30,530 nt of DNA from a virus, in the IMG/VR virus record IMGVR_UViG_3300032246_000271, positions 1-30,530 of that record; one strand, written 5' to 3'. Each line of letters starts with the position of its first letter. The first letter of the stretch is position 1. The position numbers and the translations under genes are program-made. Below, piece after piece: positions 21,450-29,354 of this stretch. The notes below the pieces were generated by a model. It worked only from the letters and a program-made list of their open reading frames with translations, was not told the DNA's origin and did not search any database.

Positions 21450-24175
21450 TAGTGTCCTTCTGCTATCTTATAAAATTGAACGCCATCAGTAGTGATGACA
21501 TCGTATGAATGTGCTGATGTTTGTGTGTGCGTGTCGCTGCCGTCTATTTGTGCAGCAGTTGCCGTGTCAATGGTCACTTGATGTCCGGCTAATGGCTTTT
21601 TGATAATCCAAGTTTTACCACTTAGTCCAGTTGGATCGGGTAGAGTGATTGTAAAATTCCCGGCAGTTGTTGATGCTATGATCAACCAATCGTCTTTCGT
21701 TGCCGAGTAGTTTGCTGATACGGTTGTAACTGCACCACCACTCAAATAGTTGGGATACATCTCAAAGTTTCCGATGTAGAGTGTATCGGATTTGGTGACT
21801 TCAAAGTCATTGCAGACAAGAGCCACACTTCCATCAGTTCCTATTGGAAATGATACACCCGTCAATCCAAGTCCTGAGTTGTTGACATTGATTGCTGAAT
21901 TGACAACTTCCGTTCCCACAAAAACACCCATCCCACTCCCTTGACTTGTGCCAATGCTTACGCCTTTGATACCCGGTTTAATTGGATTGTTTCCGCTTGG
22001 ATAAATATCTCCGTATGTTTCGCCTTGATTCCCTCCAGCAGTTCCCGAACCAATCACTTTGATGGTTTGTGTTGCAGGTGGGATGAACTGAGCCAAAAGG
22101 AATTCGCACTCATAAACACCTTCTTCAACCGGATTGTAATCACTGACCTTATTCAATCTCCAATACTGACCTTCAAAAAAGTACAAGTTGTTAAATCGCA
22201 AGTTATACCAATCGGAAGGGGTGATTCTGAAGTAAGCTCGTACAATCTTGGAGTTCTTGTTGGTGATCTCCGTGATGAATCGGTAGTAGAAATTTGTGAC
22301 AAGGTTTGAATTCCCATACTGATAACCAGCACCAAGACCAAGTTCTTTCGGCATACCAAATAGTATGTCAAAGGTTGGGGCAGTAACTGAATCATAGTGA
22401 ATCGTCATCGGTAACTTTGTGCGATTCGAGTAGAATGGCAGCATATAGGAAATTGGATACAATCTCCAAGATACATCGGATTGCAAACCGCCATAATAAA
22501 GGATTCTTAAGTCACCATCTTTTTCTGCTTCGACATAACTCAAGACAAAGTTTTTTTGGTTGTTCGGATAATTCTTGATTTGAGTTGGTGAGAAAACAAT
22601 GTCAATCTTCTTTTCGGTTTTTACAAAGTCATTGTCAACTTTGTAGGTTCGTGATCCATATGTTGATTGATAGAGTTCCTGGTATTGTTTGTTTGATGTA
22701 TCTGCACCTTCTTTGTATGTGAACACATAAGGATTTGCATCAAGATCACCCATTGGAACAATCTCAACGGGTTGCGAGTAATCAAGTTTCTTTGTCCAAT
22801 CTACATTCACTCCGTTGTAGAAATCATCACGGGGAACGCATCGCAGAACCTTTGATTGGTCTTGGCTTGGTTCAATGTACAAGTTGAACATCTTGACAAA
22901 TGACATTAGCATCTCGCTTTGCTTGACTTCCGAGTTTAAGAATTGCGAGAAATCAACCGTTGTGTTGTAACCGTATGTTGATGCTTGACAATCATTGAGC
23001 AAAACTGAATTTGCCAATATATTAAAATTGAATTGTGCATTGGACAAAGTTTTTCCATAGACGGAATCCCTCACTTGTACCAATCTGAATTCAACTGTAT
23101 CACCGCTTTGTGCTTTTAAGCCAAACAACAAATTGTGTGTCATTGCACTGAAGTATTGAGTGATCACCGCAGATTTGATGATTGTGCCGTTGACAAAGAT
23201 TCCGATTGATACATCAACGTCCGTGATGGGTGCTGGTGGAACATAGGTTGCCAATGTACAAGTTGAAAGCATTGTCAACTCAAATGCGTAATCACCCATT
23301 GCAGGAACTGTATAAATTCCAGCAACATTGTAATTGCCACCATTGTCAAAGTTCCCTGAAGTTGAATCGTTCTCAAAGATGATTGTTTCGTTCAACTGCA
23401 TTGACTGACTCACAGTTTTTGTGGCTTGAAATTTCCTTGCTTCAATCACTCCAGCACTCACGGTCAATCCGTTTGGTGGTGGAATGACTAATCTTTTGAA
23501 TCGGTCATTATTAAAAAATGAATCCGATGTATATGTGTATCCAGCGTTATCAAAAATTTTGTCAACGATAGTTTTTGCATACAAACAAGGTGTCATTGCG
23601 TCGACTTCAAACTGCGTAATGTTTTGCACATTTGAATATCCCTTGTCTATCATTGCATACATATATCCACTTCCATATGCAAATGCTTGTGGGCTTCCGT
23701 TTTTGTAGATGGTTGTATCCCAAGAATCAATCACCGAACCACTTGACAATGTATGATTGTACTCGCTGAAGTTTAGGTCGTTCAATTTGCGGTCTGCAAT
23801 GGTCGTGAATAGATCAGCCGTTTGTCCGTGTAGTGAACACTCATATTGGATGTCCGTTGAATCCAGCACATTGATTTGAATCAATCGGATAAATCCACGT
23901 AGCTGCTCAATCTCATCAAGCAATACCACGACATCCGCTTTCTTGTTCGGATTGAAGTCGGGTGCAAACTGCGTAGTTCCTTGAATGGTTTGTTCAACCT
24001 CAAAGATGTGACCAAATAGTTTGTTGTTGGCACGAGTACCAGGAATGACAACCGTCTTTGTCCACTCACTTGACCTTGTTTCTGGTGACTTGATGTCAGC
24101 GATTGACTTTGAAATTAAGATATCAAAGTTGTCCGTTAGGTCAACTGGTGAGTTATTGACTAATAACCTGATCAT
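21449..24175 (-). CDS. Large tail/baseplate (hub- or spike-like) structural protein, 908 aa
   Basis: The N-terminal part (MIRLLVNNSPVDLTDNFDI, then TVVIPGTRANNKLFGHIFEV) is typical of the large tail protein that follows the tape measure in many Bacteroidota siphophages. The middle is beta-rich with many aromatic residues. From about residue 700 it changes to glycine/serine-rich segments (GTAGGNQGETYGD). The last 100 residues (YSATKDDWLIIASTTAGNFTITLP, GKTWIIKKPLAGHQ, and a closing DGVQFYKIAEGH) form a small domain found at the ends of many phage fibres. I infer a hub at the N-terminus with a surface-exposed fibre-like tip. It overlaps the tape measure gene by one base (TAATG). Confidence 0.7.
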   Translation of the reverse strand: MIRLLVNNSPVDLTDNFDILISKSIADIKSPETRSSEWTKTVVIPGTRANNKLFGHIFEVEQTIQGTTQFAPDFNPNKKADVVVLLDEIEQLRGFIRLIQINVLDSTDIQYECSLHGQTADLFTTIADRKLNDLNFSEYNHTLSSGSVIDSWDTTIYKNGSPQAFAYGSGYMYAMIDKGYSNVQNITQFEVDAMTPCLYAKTIVDKIFDNAGYTYTSDSFFNNDRFKRLVIPPPNGLTVSAGVIEARKFQATKTVSQSMQLNETIIFENDSTSGNFDNGGNYNVAGIYTVPAMGDYAFELTMLSTCTLATYVPPAPITDVDVSIGIFVNGTIIKSAVITQYFSAMTHNLLFGLKAQSGDTVEFRLVQVRDSVYGKTLSNAQFNFNILANSVLLNDCQASTYGYNTTVDFSQFLNSEVKQSEMLMSFVKMFNLYIEPSQDQSKVLRCVPRDDFYNGVNVDWTKKLDYSQPVEIVPMGDLDANPYVFTYKEGADTSNKQYQELYQSTYGSRTYKVDNDFVKTEKKIDIVFSPTQIKNYPNNQKNFVLSYVEAEKDGDLRILYYGGLQSDVSWRLYPISYMLPFYSNRTKLPMTIHYDSVTAPTFDILFGMPKELGLGAGYQYGNSNLVTNFYYRFITEITNKNSKIVRAYFRITPSDWYNLRFNNLYFFEGQYWRLNKVSDYNPVEEGVYECEFLLAQFIPPATQTIKVIGSGTAGGNQGETYGDIYPSGNNPIKPGIKGVSIGTSQGSGMGVFVGTEVVNSAINVNNSGLGLTGVSFPIGTDGSVALVCNDFEVTKSDTLYIGNFEMYPNYLSGGAVTTVSANYSATKDDWLIIASTTAGNFTITLPDPTGLSGKTWIIKKPLAGHQVTIDTATAAQIDGSDTHTQTSAHSYDVITTDGVQFYKIAEGH

Positions 24176-25305
24176 AAGCGTTGTGATTTGTCAGCGAATG
24201 ACAAGGTGATGTCAAGTTCAAGGTTGAACATCTTGTCTTGCACACCCTTCTTTTGTTCGTAGGTTGCATTGTCAATGTTGACCGCATACAAAGTACCGTC
24301 ATACATATAAACAACTGGTGATTCAATTAGATCACGCAACCAAACGGATTCGGTGTCATCAATCCAGTTTGAATTTAACTTGATTTTCTGACTTGCCATT
24401 GTGTGATAGTTTGAACGAGTGCGAACACTTGTTGTATAACCATATGTCGCACCGAGTGTGTAGGGATTGGATTGGAATTGCTTTCGTGCAACATCAAATG
24501 TATCTCGTCTAACCATATTGAAACGGAAGGAATCAAATCCACCAAGTCGGTTCATAAAGAAAATATCCGTTGTTTCGTATTTACTGCACTCGTCTTTGAT
24601 ATTGATGCGATAGGTTTCTGACTTTGCAGTTCCACCGAGTTTTAATACGACATCAAAGAAGGTTGCACCACCGGGTATTGTCAATTGGCTTCCCACAGGT
24701 ATTCTTACGACCTTAGACGAAGGCAATGTGAATGTTTGTATAGATGCATCGGAGTAGGTTATAACAACGCTTGTGGCATCACCTTTCAAAGCATAGAGCC
24801 AATCCTTCTGAGTGCGATGGATGTATCTCGTTCTGACATTTGTCAAGAACTTTGCTGATGATGATGTGGCAAGATATTGAGCTTGTGCGTAAGTGACCAA
24901 ATCAAACGGATTCAAGGCAGCATTCCAAATTGTTCCCGTTGCGGAAGTTAGGTTCAAATACTCCGTTATTGTTCCCGTTGCTGATGGTGAATACTCATAC
25001 CCAAACTCAACCGAATAGTCGCTGAAGGATGATGTGCATCCGCTTGGTGATGTATCTGCAAAGTTCCAATCGTTGCTCACATAACTCTCAAGTATGCGAC
25101 CAATGTTGAACACCCCCTTGTTTGTACTTCCGTAGTATATGGGTGCTTTTAATTTGGCAACGGATGTCGCTGCAACTTTGACATTCGCAATGAACTTGAA
25201 ATTGTCTTTCGTGTAGATACCACCTGAAGATTCCGTGATCACAAAGTTTGTGTCATTGAATCCAGGATGATACGAATCGGGTTGTTGGGTGATTGATAGA
25301 GCCAC
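24172..25305 (-). CDS. Tail/baseplate protein, possibly distal-tail-like, 377 aa
   Basis: I place the start at a GTG (25303-25305) giving MALSITQQPDSYHPGFND; the open frame extends 74 codons further upstream, but that stretch is low-complexity intergenic sequence with repeats. The protein is rich in beta-type residues (Ser, Thr, Tyr, Val), with ITESSGGIYTKDNFKFIANV early on and NLELDITLSFADKSQRL at the end, as expected for a tail tip protein. It overlaps the next, larger tail gene by 4 bases. Position beside the hub-like protein and the tape measure suggests a baseplate or distal tail role. No catalytic motif is visible. The family resemblance is to unnamed tail proteins of Bacteroidota siphophages. 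Confidence 0.6.
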   Translation of the reverse strand: MALSITQQPDSYHPGFNDTNFVITESSGGIYTKDNFKFIANVKVAATSVAKLKAPIYYGSTNKGVFNIGRILESYVSNDWNFADTSPSGCTSSFSDYSVEFGYEYSPSATGTITEYLNLTSATGTIWNAALNPFDLVTYAQAQYLATSSSAKFLTNVRTRYIHRTQKDWLYALKGDATSVVITYSDASIQTFTLPSSKVVRIPVGSQLTIPGGATFFDVVLKLGGTAKSETYRINIKDECSKYETTDIFFMNRLGGFDSFRFNMVRRDTFDVARKQFQSNPYTLGATYGYTTSVRTRSNYHTMASQKIKLNSNWIDDTESVWLRDLIESPVVYMYDGTLYAVNIDNATYEQKKGVQDKMFNLELDITLSFADKSQRL

Positions 25306-25559
25306 AATAAAAAATAGCGGATAGGTGGTTGCGTTCCAAATGCACCCATTTTTGAAATAAAGCTCATCTTTGCACCTTATAATGGTTAATTGCACCCATT
25401 TTGCACCACATTGACCAATATAATAGTTAATCAATTGCACAATAATTGCACAACAATGTGTGTTATAGTACCCGAAAGCTTTTGCCACTAATCCTATAAA
25501 TTGGCAATTTGTAACAAATACTGCCACAAATTTGTTACCGATTGGGATAATTTAGGGTA
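25306..25559 (-). promoter_or_regulatory. 254-bp non-coding region with six GTGCA motifs and a 9-bp inverted repeat
   Basis: This is the largest gap between genes. Reading the minus strand, GTGCA occurs six times, starting at 25451, 25440, 25406, 25395, 25375 and 25345. The steps are 11, 34, 11, 20 and 30 bases, several close to whole helical turns. Two copies sit in a longer shared AATGGGTGCA. Nearer the chaperone gene is a perfect inverted repeat, GTAACAAAT (25511-25519) with ATTTGTTAC (25530-25538) and a 10-base loop. A TATATTGG box (25415-25422) is a one-mismatch -7 element but lacks a good -33. An open frame crosses the region only as an unlikely 5' extension of the next gene. The region looks like an operator or late promoter region, or a packaging site. 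Confidence 0.6.
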
Positions 25560-25862
25560 TCACAACATCTCATTCAAACAAGCCACGATATACGGATTGA
25601 ATCCTTTTCCTGCTGCATCTTCCAATCGTTTCTGCCGTTCTTTGGTCTTAGCTTTGTAGAACGCCATCGCATTAAGGAATTCAATCAATGGCATATCAAG
25701 AATGAAGTCCCACTTGGTGCGATCACCTTTGACAATCTTGTCAACTATCTCCAGCCAAATTATTGGGGATTGGTCAACTGCTCGGTCATCTCCTTCATCT
25801 CCTCCTTCAAAGAGCAAAGGATACTTTTCAATAATTCGGGATAAACTTCCAAAAAAAAAAGA
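25560..25862 (-). CDS. Frameshift extension of the tail chaperone (T-like part)
   Basis: A -1 slip on the T10 run would join about 156 residues of the upstream frame to this frame, giving a fusion of about 253 residues that continues FFGSLSRIIEKYP and ends ACLNEML. The extension contains IIWLEIVDKIVKGDRTKWDF and a lysine-rich helix, a plausible tape-measure-binding segment. The frame alone has an ATG at 25908-25910, but starting there would translate an unlikely N-terminus that overlaps the upstream gene by about 150 bases. In other siphophages the longer product is made at a low, fixed ratio. A homopolymer length error joining or splitting one gene is the main alternative. Confidence 0.6.
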   Translation of the reverse strand, partial: SFFFGSLSRIIEKYPLLFEGGDEGDDRAVDQSPIIWLEIVDKIVKGDRTKWDFILDMPLIEFLNAMAFYKAKTKERQKRLEDAAGKGFNPYIVACLNEML

Positions 25863-26320
25863 GCGTAGGTGTACGGAAGTGGAACGGGCAAGTGCATCAT
25901 CAACGCACATTTGTCCTCATAGTGTGCCTGAGCATCAATGACCTTCTTGTTCCTTCCAAAGAAATCAACCTCCACCGATAGCAACGCAATAATCTTGTTG
26001 AGCGATTCAATCACATCTCCGTTGAATACCTGCTGGAGTTCGATGAAGTGGTGACCACACATCTCGTTGGGCGTTTTGGCTAACTTGAAATAACGACCAC
26101 GAAGTTTGAACCTAAATTCAATCGGTGCTTTTGGTAGGTCATTCAAGAACGACAACTTCTCAAACTCGGTTGTGAGTTTGTCCAATGTCATTGACTCGAC
26201 CTCATCCATTGAAAGATTCAAAGCAATGGCAAGGATGTTCATCTGCCTCTCAAGGTCAGACATATCACGACAAGAGTGAATTTCTTGTAGTTGGTGGATG
26301 GTTATGTTTTTCCAATTCAT
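25760..26320 (-). CDS. Probable tail assembly chaperone, short (G-like) form, 186 aa
   Basis: A mostly helical, acidic protein starting MNWKNITIHQLQEIHSC, with GRYFKLAKTPNEM in the middle and a long amphipathic C-terminus. Together with the overlapping downstream frame it forms the classic two-frame arrangement of tail assembly chaperones (gpG/gpGT of lambda), which wrap the tape measure protein during tail assembly. The zero-frame codons at residues 154-157 are CTT TTT TTT TTG, and a second open frame in the -1 register begins before this point and continues to 25560. Its place among tail genes fits, though it precedes the tape measure gene by two genes. Function is inferred from layout rather than a recognised domain. 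Confidence 0.6.
   Translation of the reverse strand: MNWKNITIHQLQEIHSCRDMSDLERQMNILAIALNLSMDEVESMTLDKLTTEFEKLSFLNDLPKAPIEFRFKLRGRYFKLAKTPNEMCGHHFIELQQVFNGDVIESLNKIIALLSVEVDFFGRNKKVIDAQAHYEDKCALMMHLPVPLPYTYALFFLEVYPELLKSILCSLKEEMKEMTEQLTNPQ
25850..25862 (-). promoter_or_regulatory. Programmed -1 ribosomal frameshift site (T10 slippery run)
   Basis: Minus-strand bases 25860-25851 are ten consecutive T followed by GG. In the zero frame of the 186-residue gene these read CTT TTT TTT TTG, which includes U-UUU-UUU and U-UUU-UUG heptamers suited to tandem -1 slippage. The following frame stays open for about 100 codons, as expected for a G/GT pair. Such a long homopolymer inside a conserved gene would normally be avoided. 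Confidence 0.6.
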
Positions 26321-26345
26321 AGCGTTTCAATTTGGTTTCAGCAAT

Positions 26346-26360
26346 GTGCATTTTTTGCAC
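26346..26360. repeat. Inverted repeat GTGCA-N5-TGCAC between terL and the tail chaperone gene
   Basis: A perfect 5-bp inverted repeat (GTGCA, five T, TGCAC on the plus strand) starts at the terL stop and lies in the 39-bp gap before the chaperone gene. There is no T-run on the minus strand after it, so it is unlikely to be an intrinsic terminator. Its half-site is the same GTGCA motif repeated six times in the 25306-25559 gap, so both may be bound by the same protein. This is inference from motif sharing. Confidence 0.45.
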
Positions 26361-27547
26361 TATGCAAAATAAAATGTTCCTGGTCTATTGTGAGCTTTGC
26401 AATCAACGGCAAGTGCGAGAGCCATCACACAGTCATCGTGTAGTCCAGCCGGTGCAGTATATCGCACACCCGTTCTTGTGTACTCAAATTCAAAGTTCTC
26501 CATCTCACTTCCAATCGGTTCTTCAGGAAAGAACACATCGGTTTGTTGCACCGACATCACAAGTCCTTCAATCAACTGTTGTTTGCTTTGGCTTGTGAAC
26601 TTGAATCCCTTCACTCTTTGACAAATCCGTTGAAGTTGTTCAACAATAGGATCACCTACTCCAGTACTATCAATGAACGATGGTGTGTTACCAATCAATG
26701 TCGTAATTTTTGCCATAGTTTGCGACCAATCCATTTGAAATCTCTCGCAGAAACTCACGCAGTTGTTTGCATCCAATCCGATGATAACTGTGTAATCCGC
26801 ATACTTTGCCAAATCCACACCCCACGCAACAACCGGCATTGATGAAATTGGTCGGTAACATTTGCGGATTGCATCCAAGCCGAACGGATTTGAATTGTCA
26901 TCTGCTGGTTCGGCAAGGTAGAGTTCACGGAATACATAATCAGGTAGATCTCGCTTTGCTTGTTCAATCTCTTTTTCCGAGATGATGCCTTCCCTTGCTG
27001 CATCGTATGCCGTAATTTTGAAATACTTGTATTCAGCTTCTCCTTGTCTTGCTCGTTCCCCTAATTTGTAGAACCAATTTTTTTTGCCTTTGACATTCCC
27101 AATCAGTTTGCATTTGCCTTGTGTAGCAGTCAAAGTTGAACGGAGTGCATACCACGATTCCTCACGCATCCTTGATGCCTCATCAATCACGGCAGCATAC
27201 ACATCATCTCCATACAAGTTGTCCGGCTTCTCACCTGACTTAAATTCAATCCTTGCACCCGTTGGCAAGGTCAACAATAATTTTGTTTCGTTGCTCAAAA
27301 AGAAGTTTTTGTCCGTGACTTGGTTCTTCATCCTTCGGAATGCAATCTCCGCTTGTTGGTATACTGGAGCCACCCACCATACCGACTGACCATCTTTGCA
27401 TTGGAGTGCTTGTTCAAAGAGCCAAATGATGTGTGATGCGGTCTTGCCTGTCTTGGTACTGGCAGCCGTAATAGTGAAACGGGCATCGCAGTCAAGGATG
27501 TCCTTTTGATAATTGGTGAGATATGGTCGTGTGTAGTTTATTTGCAC
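26360..27547 (-). CDS. terL: Terminase large subunit, 395 aa
   Basis: This packaging motor has an N-terminal ATPase with Walker A AASTKTGKT (residues 28-36), Walker B AAVIDEAS (118-125) and a coupling-type segment KLIGNVKG (about 147-154). The C-terminal nuclease has an RNase H-like pattern of acidic residues: D245 in GVDLAKYADYT, D293 in FIDSTGVGDP and D371/D372 in GLHDDCVMALA. The length is slightly short for the family but all motifs are present. It forms the packaging complex at the portal with the small terminase upstream. The stop codon abuts an inverted repeat (26346-26360). Confidence 0.95.
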   Translation of the reverse strand: MQINYTRPYLTNYQKDILDCDARFTITAASTKTGKTASHIIWLFEQALQCKDGQSVWWVAPVYQQAEIAFRRMKNQVTDKNFFLSNETKLLLTLPTGARIEFKSGEKPDNLYGDDVYAAVIDEASRMREESWYALRSTLTATQGKCKLIGNVKGKKNWFYKLGERARQGEAEYKYFKITAYDAAREGIISEKEIEQAKRDLPDYVFRELYLAEPADDNSNPFGLDAIRKCYRPISSMPVVAWGVDLAKYADYTVIIGLDANNCVSFCERFQMDWSQTMAKITTLIGNTPSFIDSTGVGDPIVEQLQRICQRVKGFKFTSQSKQQLIEGLVMSVQQTDVFFPEEPIGSEMENFEFEYTRTGVRYTAPAGLHDDCVMALALAVDCKAHNRPGTFYFA

Positions 27548-28527
27548 AACGATTTGTATAACTGCAATCTTGTCAAGTTGTGGAGTTCAAGGTTGTGATG
27601 CTTTTTGCAATACTCGTAGTTGCTCAATCCCATTGACTGACGAACCGAATGACCAACATCAATCATCTTTTGAATCGCAGTTCTCCAATCGTTTTGAGTT
27701 ACCAATAACACCCCGTCATTCGCCTGATGGTACAAGTAAGGATACACCGCAGAACAAATGATTGGCTTTTTGTAAGCACTCGCCTCAACTATCTTCAGCT
27801 CAGATTTGCATTGGTTGAACTTGGTATCTTGCAACGGTGCAACCACAAAGTCAAAGTGACGATACACCTCACCGTATTCAAACACGGTTGTGCCTTCCAC
27901 GATCTTGGCATTGGGCATACTCTTGGCGATGCGATTCCAAATCTCTCCGGGTGTATAACCGCAGATGTAGAACTCAATATCAAGTCCTTTGATTTGGTCG
28001 GCAATCAACTTCAAGTCCTCCTCGTGAGTTACACCACCAACCCAACCGACCTTGACTTTGTCAGTGCGTTCCATTGGTTCGGCTTCCCATTGCTTGTGTG
28101 TGTAGTCAAGGCAGTTGGATGCGATGACGACATTCTCATTGATTAATCGAATCTCTTTGGCAAGTGCTGGAGTTGTGGTGATTACCGCATCAGCATAATT
28201 GATGGCATCCTTCACGCCTTGTTTGATTCCTTTGCGATATGCCCAATATGCTGGATTGTATTTTGGAAGCACCCAATAGTCATCAATGTCCACAACATAG
28301 GGAGTGCCTGAATCAGCAATCTTCTTCAACACATCATAATGCTTTGCACCAAGCCATCGTGAGAAGATGATGACATCAAATCCACGATAGTCAAGTGTGA
28401 GCCATTCCTCTGGTGATTGGCAAACGCTGACATCTGCTTGTCCGTCAAGTTGCATCCGTAGGTGTGGCGTGAATAGTCGGTGGTAAACTACACCATTGAT
28501 TCCGTCAGTTAATATCAGGAGTTTCAT
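27538..28527 (-). CDS. GT-B type glycosyltransferase, 329 aa, between the terminase genes
   Basis: The protein has the two-domain pattern of a GT4-like glycosyltransferase. The N-terminal half begins MKLLILTDGINGVVYHRL and contains PYVVDIDDYW and YADAVITTTPALAKEI, typical of the acceptor domain. The C-terminal half has VKVGWVGG, a VAPLQDTKFNQCKSELKI segment and EASAYKKPIICS, resembling the nucleotide-sugar-binding end of GT4 enzymes. The donor and acceptor cannot be read from sequence; candidates are virion glycosylation, a host surface glycan, or modified DNA bases. It lies between the probable small and the large terminase genes, overlapping both neighbours by 4 and 10 bases, so it is expressed with packaging genes. 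An enzyme inside the terminase pair is unusual. Confidence 0.8.
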   Translation of the reverse strand: MKLLILTDGINGVVYHRLFTPHLRMQLDGQADVSVCQSPEEWLTLDYRGFDVIIFSRWLGAKHYDVLKKIADSGTPYVVDIDDYWVLPKYNPAYWAYRKGIKQGVKDAINYADAVITTTPALAKEIRLINENVVIASNCLDYTHKQWEAEPMERTDKVKVGWVGGVTHEEDLKLIADQIKGLDIEFYICGYTPGEIWNRIAKSMPNAKIVEGTTVFEYGEVYRHFDFVVAPLQDTKFNQCKSELKIVEASAYKKPIICSAVYPYLYHQANDGVLLVTQNDWRTAIQKMIDVGHSVRQSMGLSNYEYCKKHHNLELHNLTRLQLYKSLCK

Positions 28528-28709
28528 TCGTTGGGTAGAATTGGGATGGGCATCCAGTACATCACATTAATCCAAGCCATTGTGTTTTCATCAATCCACA
28601 TATCGTCAATAAACCGTGCAAGTTTGATTTCTCCATCAAAGGTTGCAACGAGTTTAAGCTCTCCGTCATAGGGTGGGAATATATCCTCACCTCTCCAAGT
28701 TTTTTTCAT
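28524..28709 (-). CDS. Small DUF551-like protein, 61 aa
   Basis: The start MKKTWRGEDIFPPYDGE and the ending VMYWMPIPILPNE resemble the W-x-P-L/I-P-x-P signature of DUF551-type phage proteins, small acidic proteins with no known function. The DNA encoding it overlaps the small terminase gene by 23 bases and the glycosyltransferase gene by 4 bases. No membrane segment is visible. The match to DUF551 rests on the short C-terminal motif only. Confidence 0.55.
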   Translation of the reverse strand: MKKTWRGEDIFPPYDGELKLVATFDGEIKLARFIDDMWIDENTMAWINVMYWMPIPILPNE

Positions 28710-29076
28710 CGAGATTCAAAGTTATAGTAAAGTTTTTAGATTGGATTGTTTGGTCAATGGTTTCTTTCGGTTTTCCTTGTGATCGTGTGAGTAACATCTC
28801 TAAGTTAAACAAAGAGTTTTTGTCATGACCCTTCAGCAATGCACCTGCAATCGTGCGTTCCATAATTGTGTACTCATCCCCTCGGTCTATCTTCTCCAGT
28901 TCCTTTCTACCAAGCGACAACATTGACAACATCGTTTCCTCTACCTGAGATTTTGTGTATCCGATTTCTTTCATCAATGTGATAAGCTTCTTTGGTCTGC
29001 CGTTTGGATTCAACACTTCTCCTTTGTCAGGTCGTGTCAAAGTTCCTCCGTTTCTTGCTGGTACTTGCGTTGCCAT
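28687..29076 (-). CDS. Probable terminase small subunit, 129 aa
   Basis: The protein begins with a disordered basic stretch containing GEVLNPNGRPKK, the NPNGRP signature of a small-terminase-like phage family, followed by a helical region (LMKEIGYTKSQVEETMLSM) that may form the DNA-binding part. A central ALLKGHDKNSLFNLEMLLTRS and a polar tail end the protein. The small subunit recognises the packaging site and recruits the large subunit. It lies directly after the HNH gene and two genes before the large terminase, which supports the call. The short upstream gap holds a direct repeat of ATTCGTAA on the minus strand. It could alternatively be another DNA-binding protein of the DUF5681 type. 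Confidence 0.65.
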   Translation of the reverse strand: MATQVPARNGGTLTRPDKGEVLNPNGRPKKLITLMKEIGYTKSQVEETMLSMLSLGRKELEKIDRGDEYTIMERTIAGALLKGHDKNSLFNLEMLLTRSQGKPKETIDQTIQSKNFTITLNLDEKNLER

Positions 29077-29096
29077 TTTACGAATTAATTACGAAT

Positions 29097-29354
29097 TTAT
29101 TTTACCATCGACAATCTTTGTTCGTGAATGGATTTCAACCACTCTTTGTATTGTTTCTTATCTCCGTATTTCAAGTGATCCTCACGACATATCGCCATCA
29201 GGTTTTCAATCGCATCGGCTTCTTTGCTTCCTCCGATTCCCCTCGCTTCAATGTGATGGATGTCAACGGCAGTTTTGCCACACACCTCACAAGGGATGAA
29301 GTCACTAATGTCATATCCGAAATGGTTCAAGTATGTCAAGGTGTGTTTCTTCAT
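29097..29354 (-). CDS. HNH endonuclease next to the terminase genes, 85 aa
   Basis: The chosen start is the ATG at 29352-29354 (MKKHTLTYLNHFGYD), which overlaps the methyltransferase stop as ATGA; a longer open frame upstream has no support. The protein has a classic zinc-binding HNH core: CEVCG, then DIHHIEARGIGG, then NLMAICREDHLKYG. Small HNH proteins beside terminase genes assist the terminase in DNA cutting and packaging in several HK97-like cos phages, and the position directly before the small terminase fits that role. This suggests a cos-type packaging strategy, but no cos site has been located. It could instead be a free-standing homing-type nuclease. Confidence 0.85.
   Translation of the reverse strand: MKKHTLTYLNHFGYDISDFIPCEVCGKTAVDIHHIEARGIGGSKEADAIENLMAICREDHLKYGDKKQYKEWLKSIHEQRLSMVK

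Noticed and set aside
25306-25527. Upstream extension of the 377-residue tail protein to an ATG at 25527
   Set aside because: The extra 74 codons run through GTGCA repeats and low-complexity sequence with Cys-rich, unlikely protein content, and a GTG at 25305 gives a start typical of this kind of protein.
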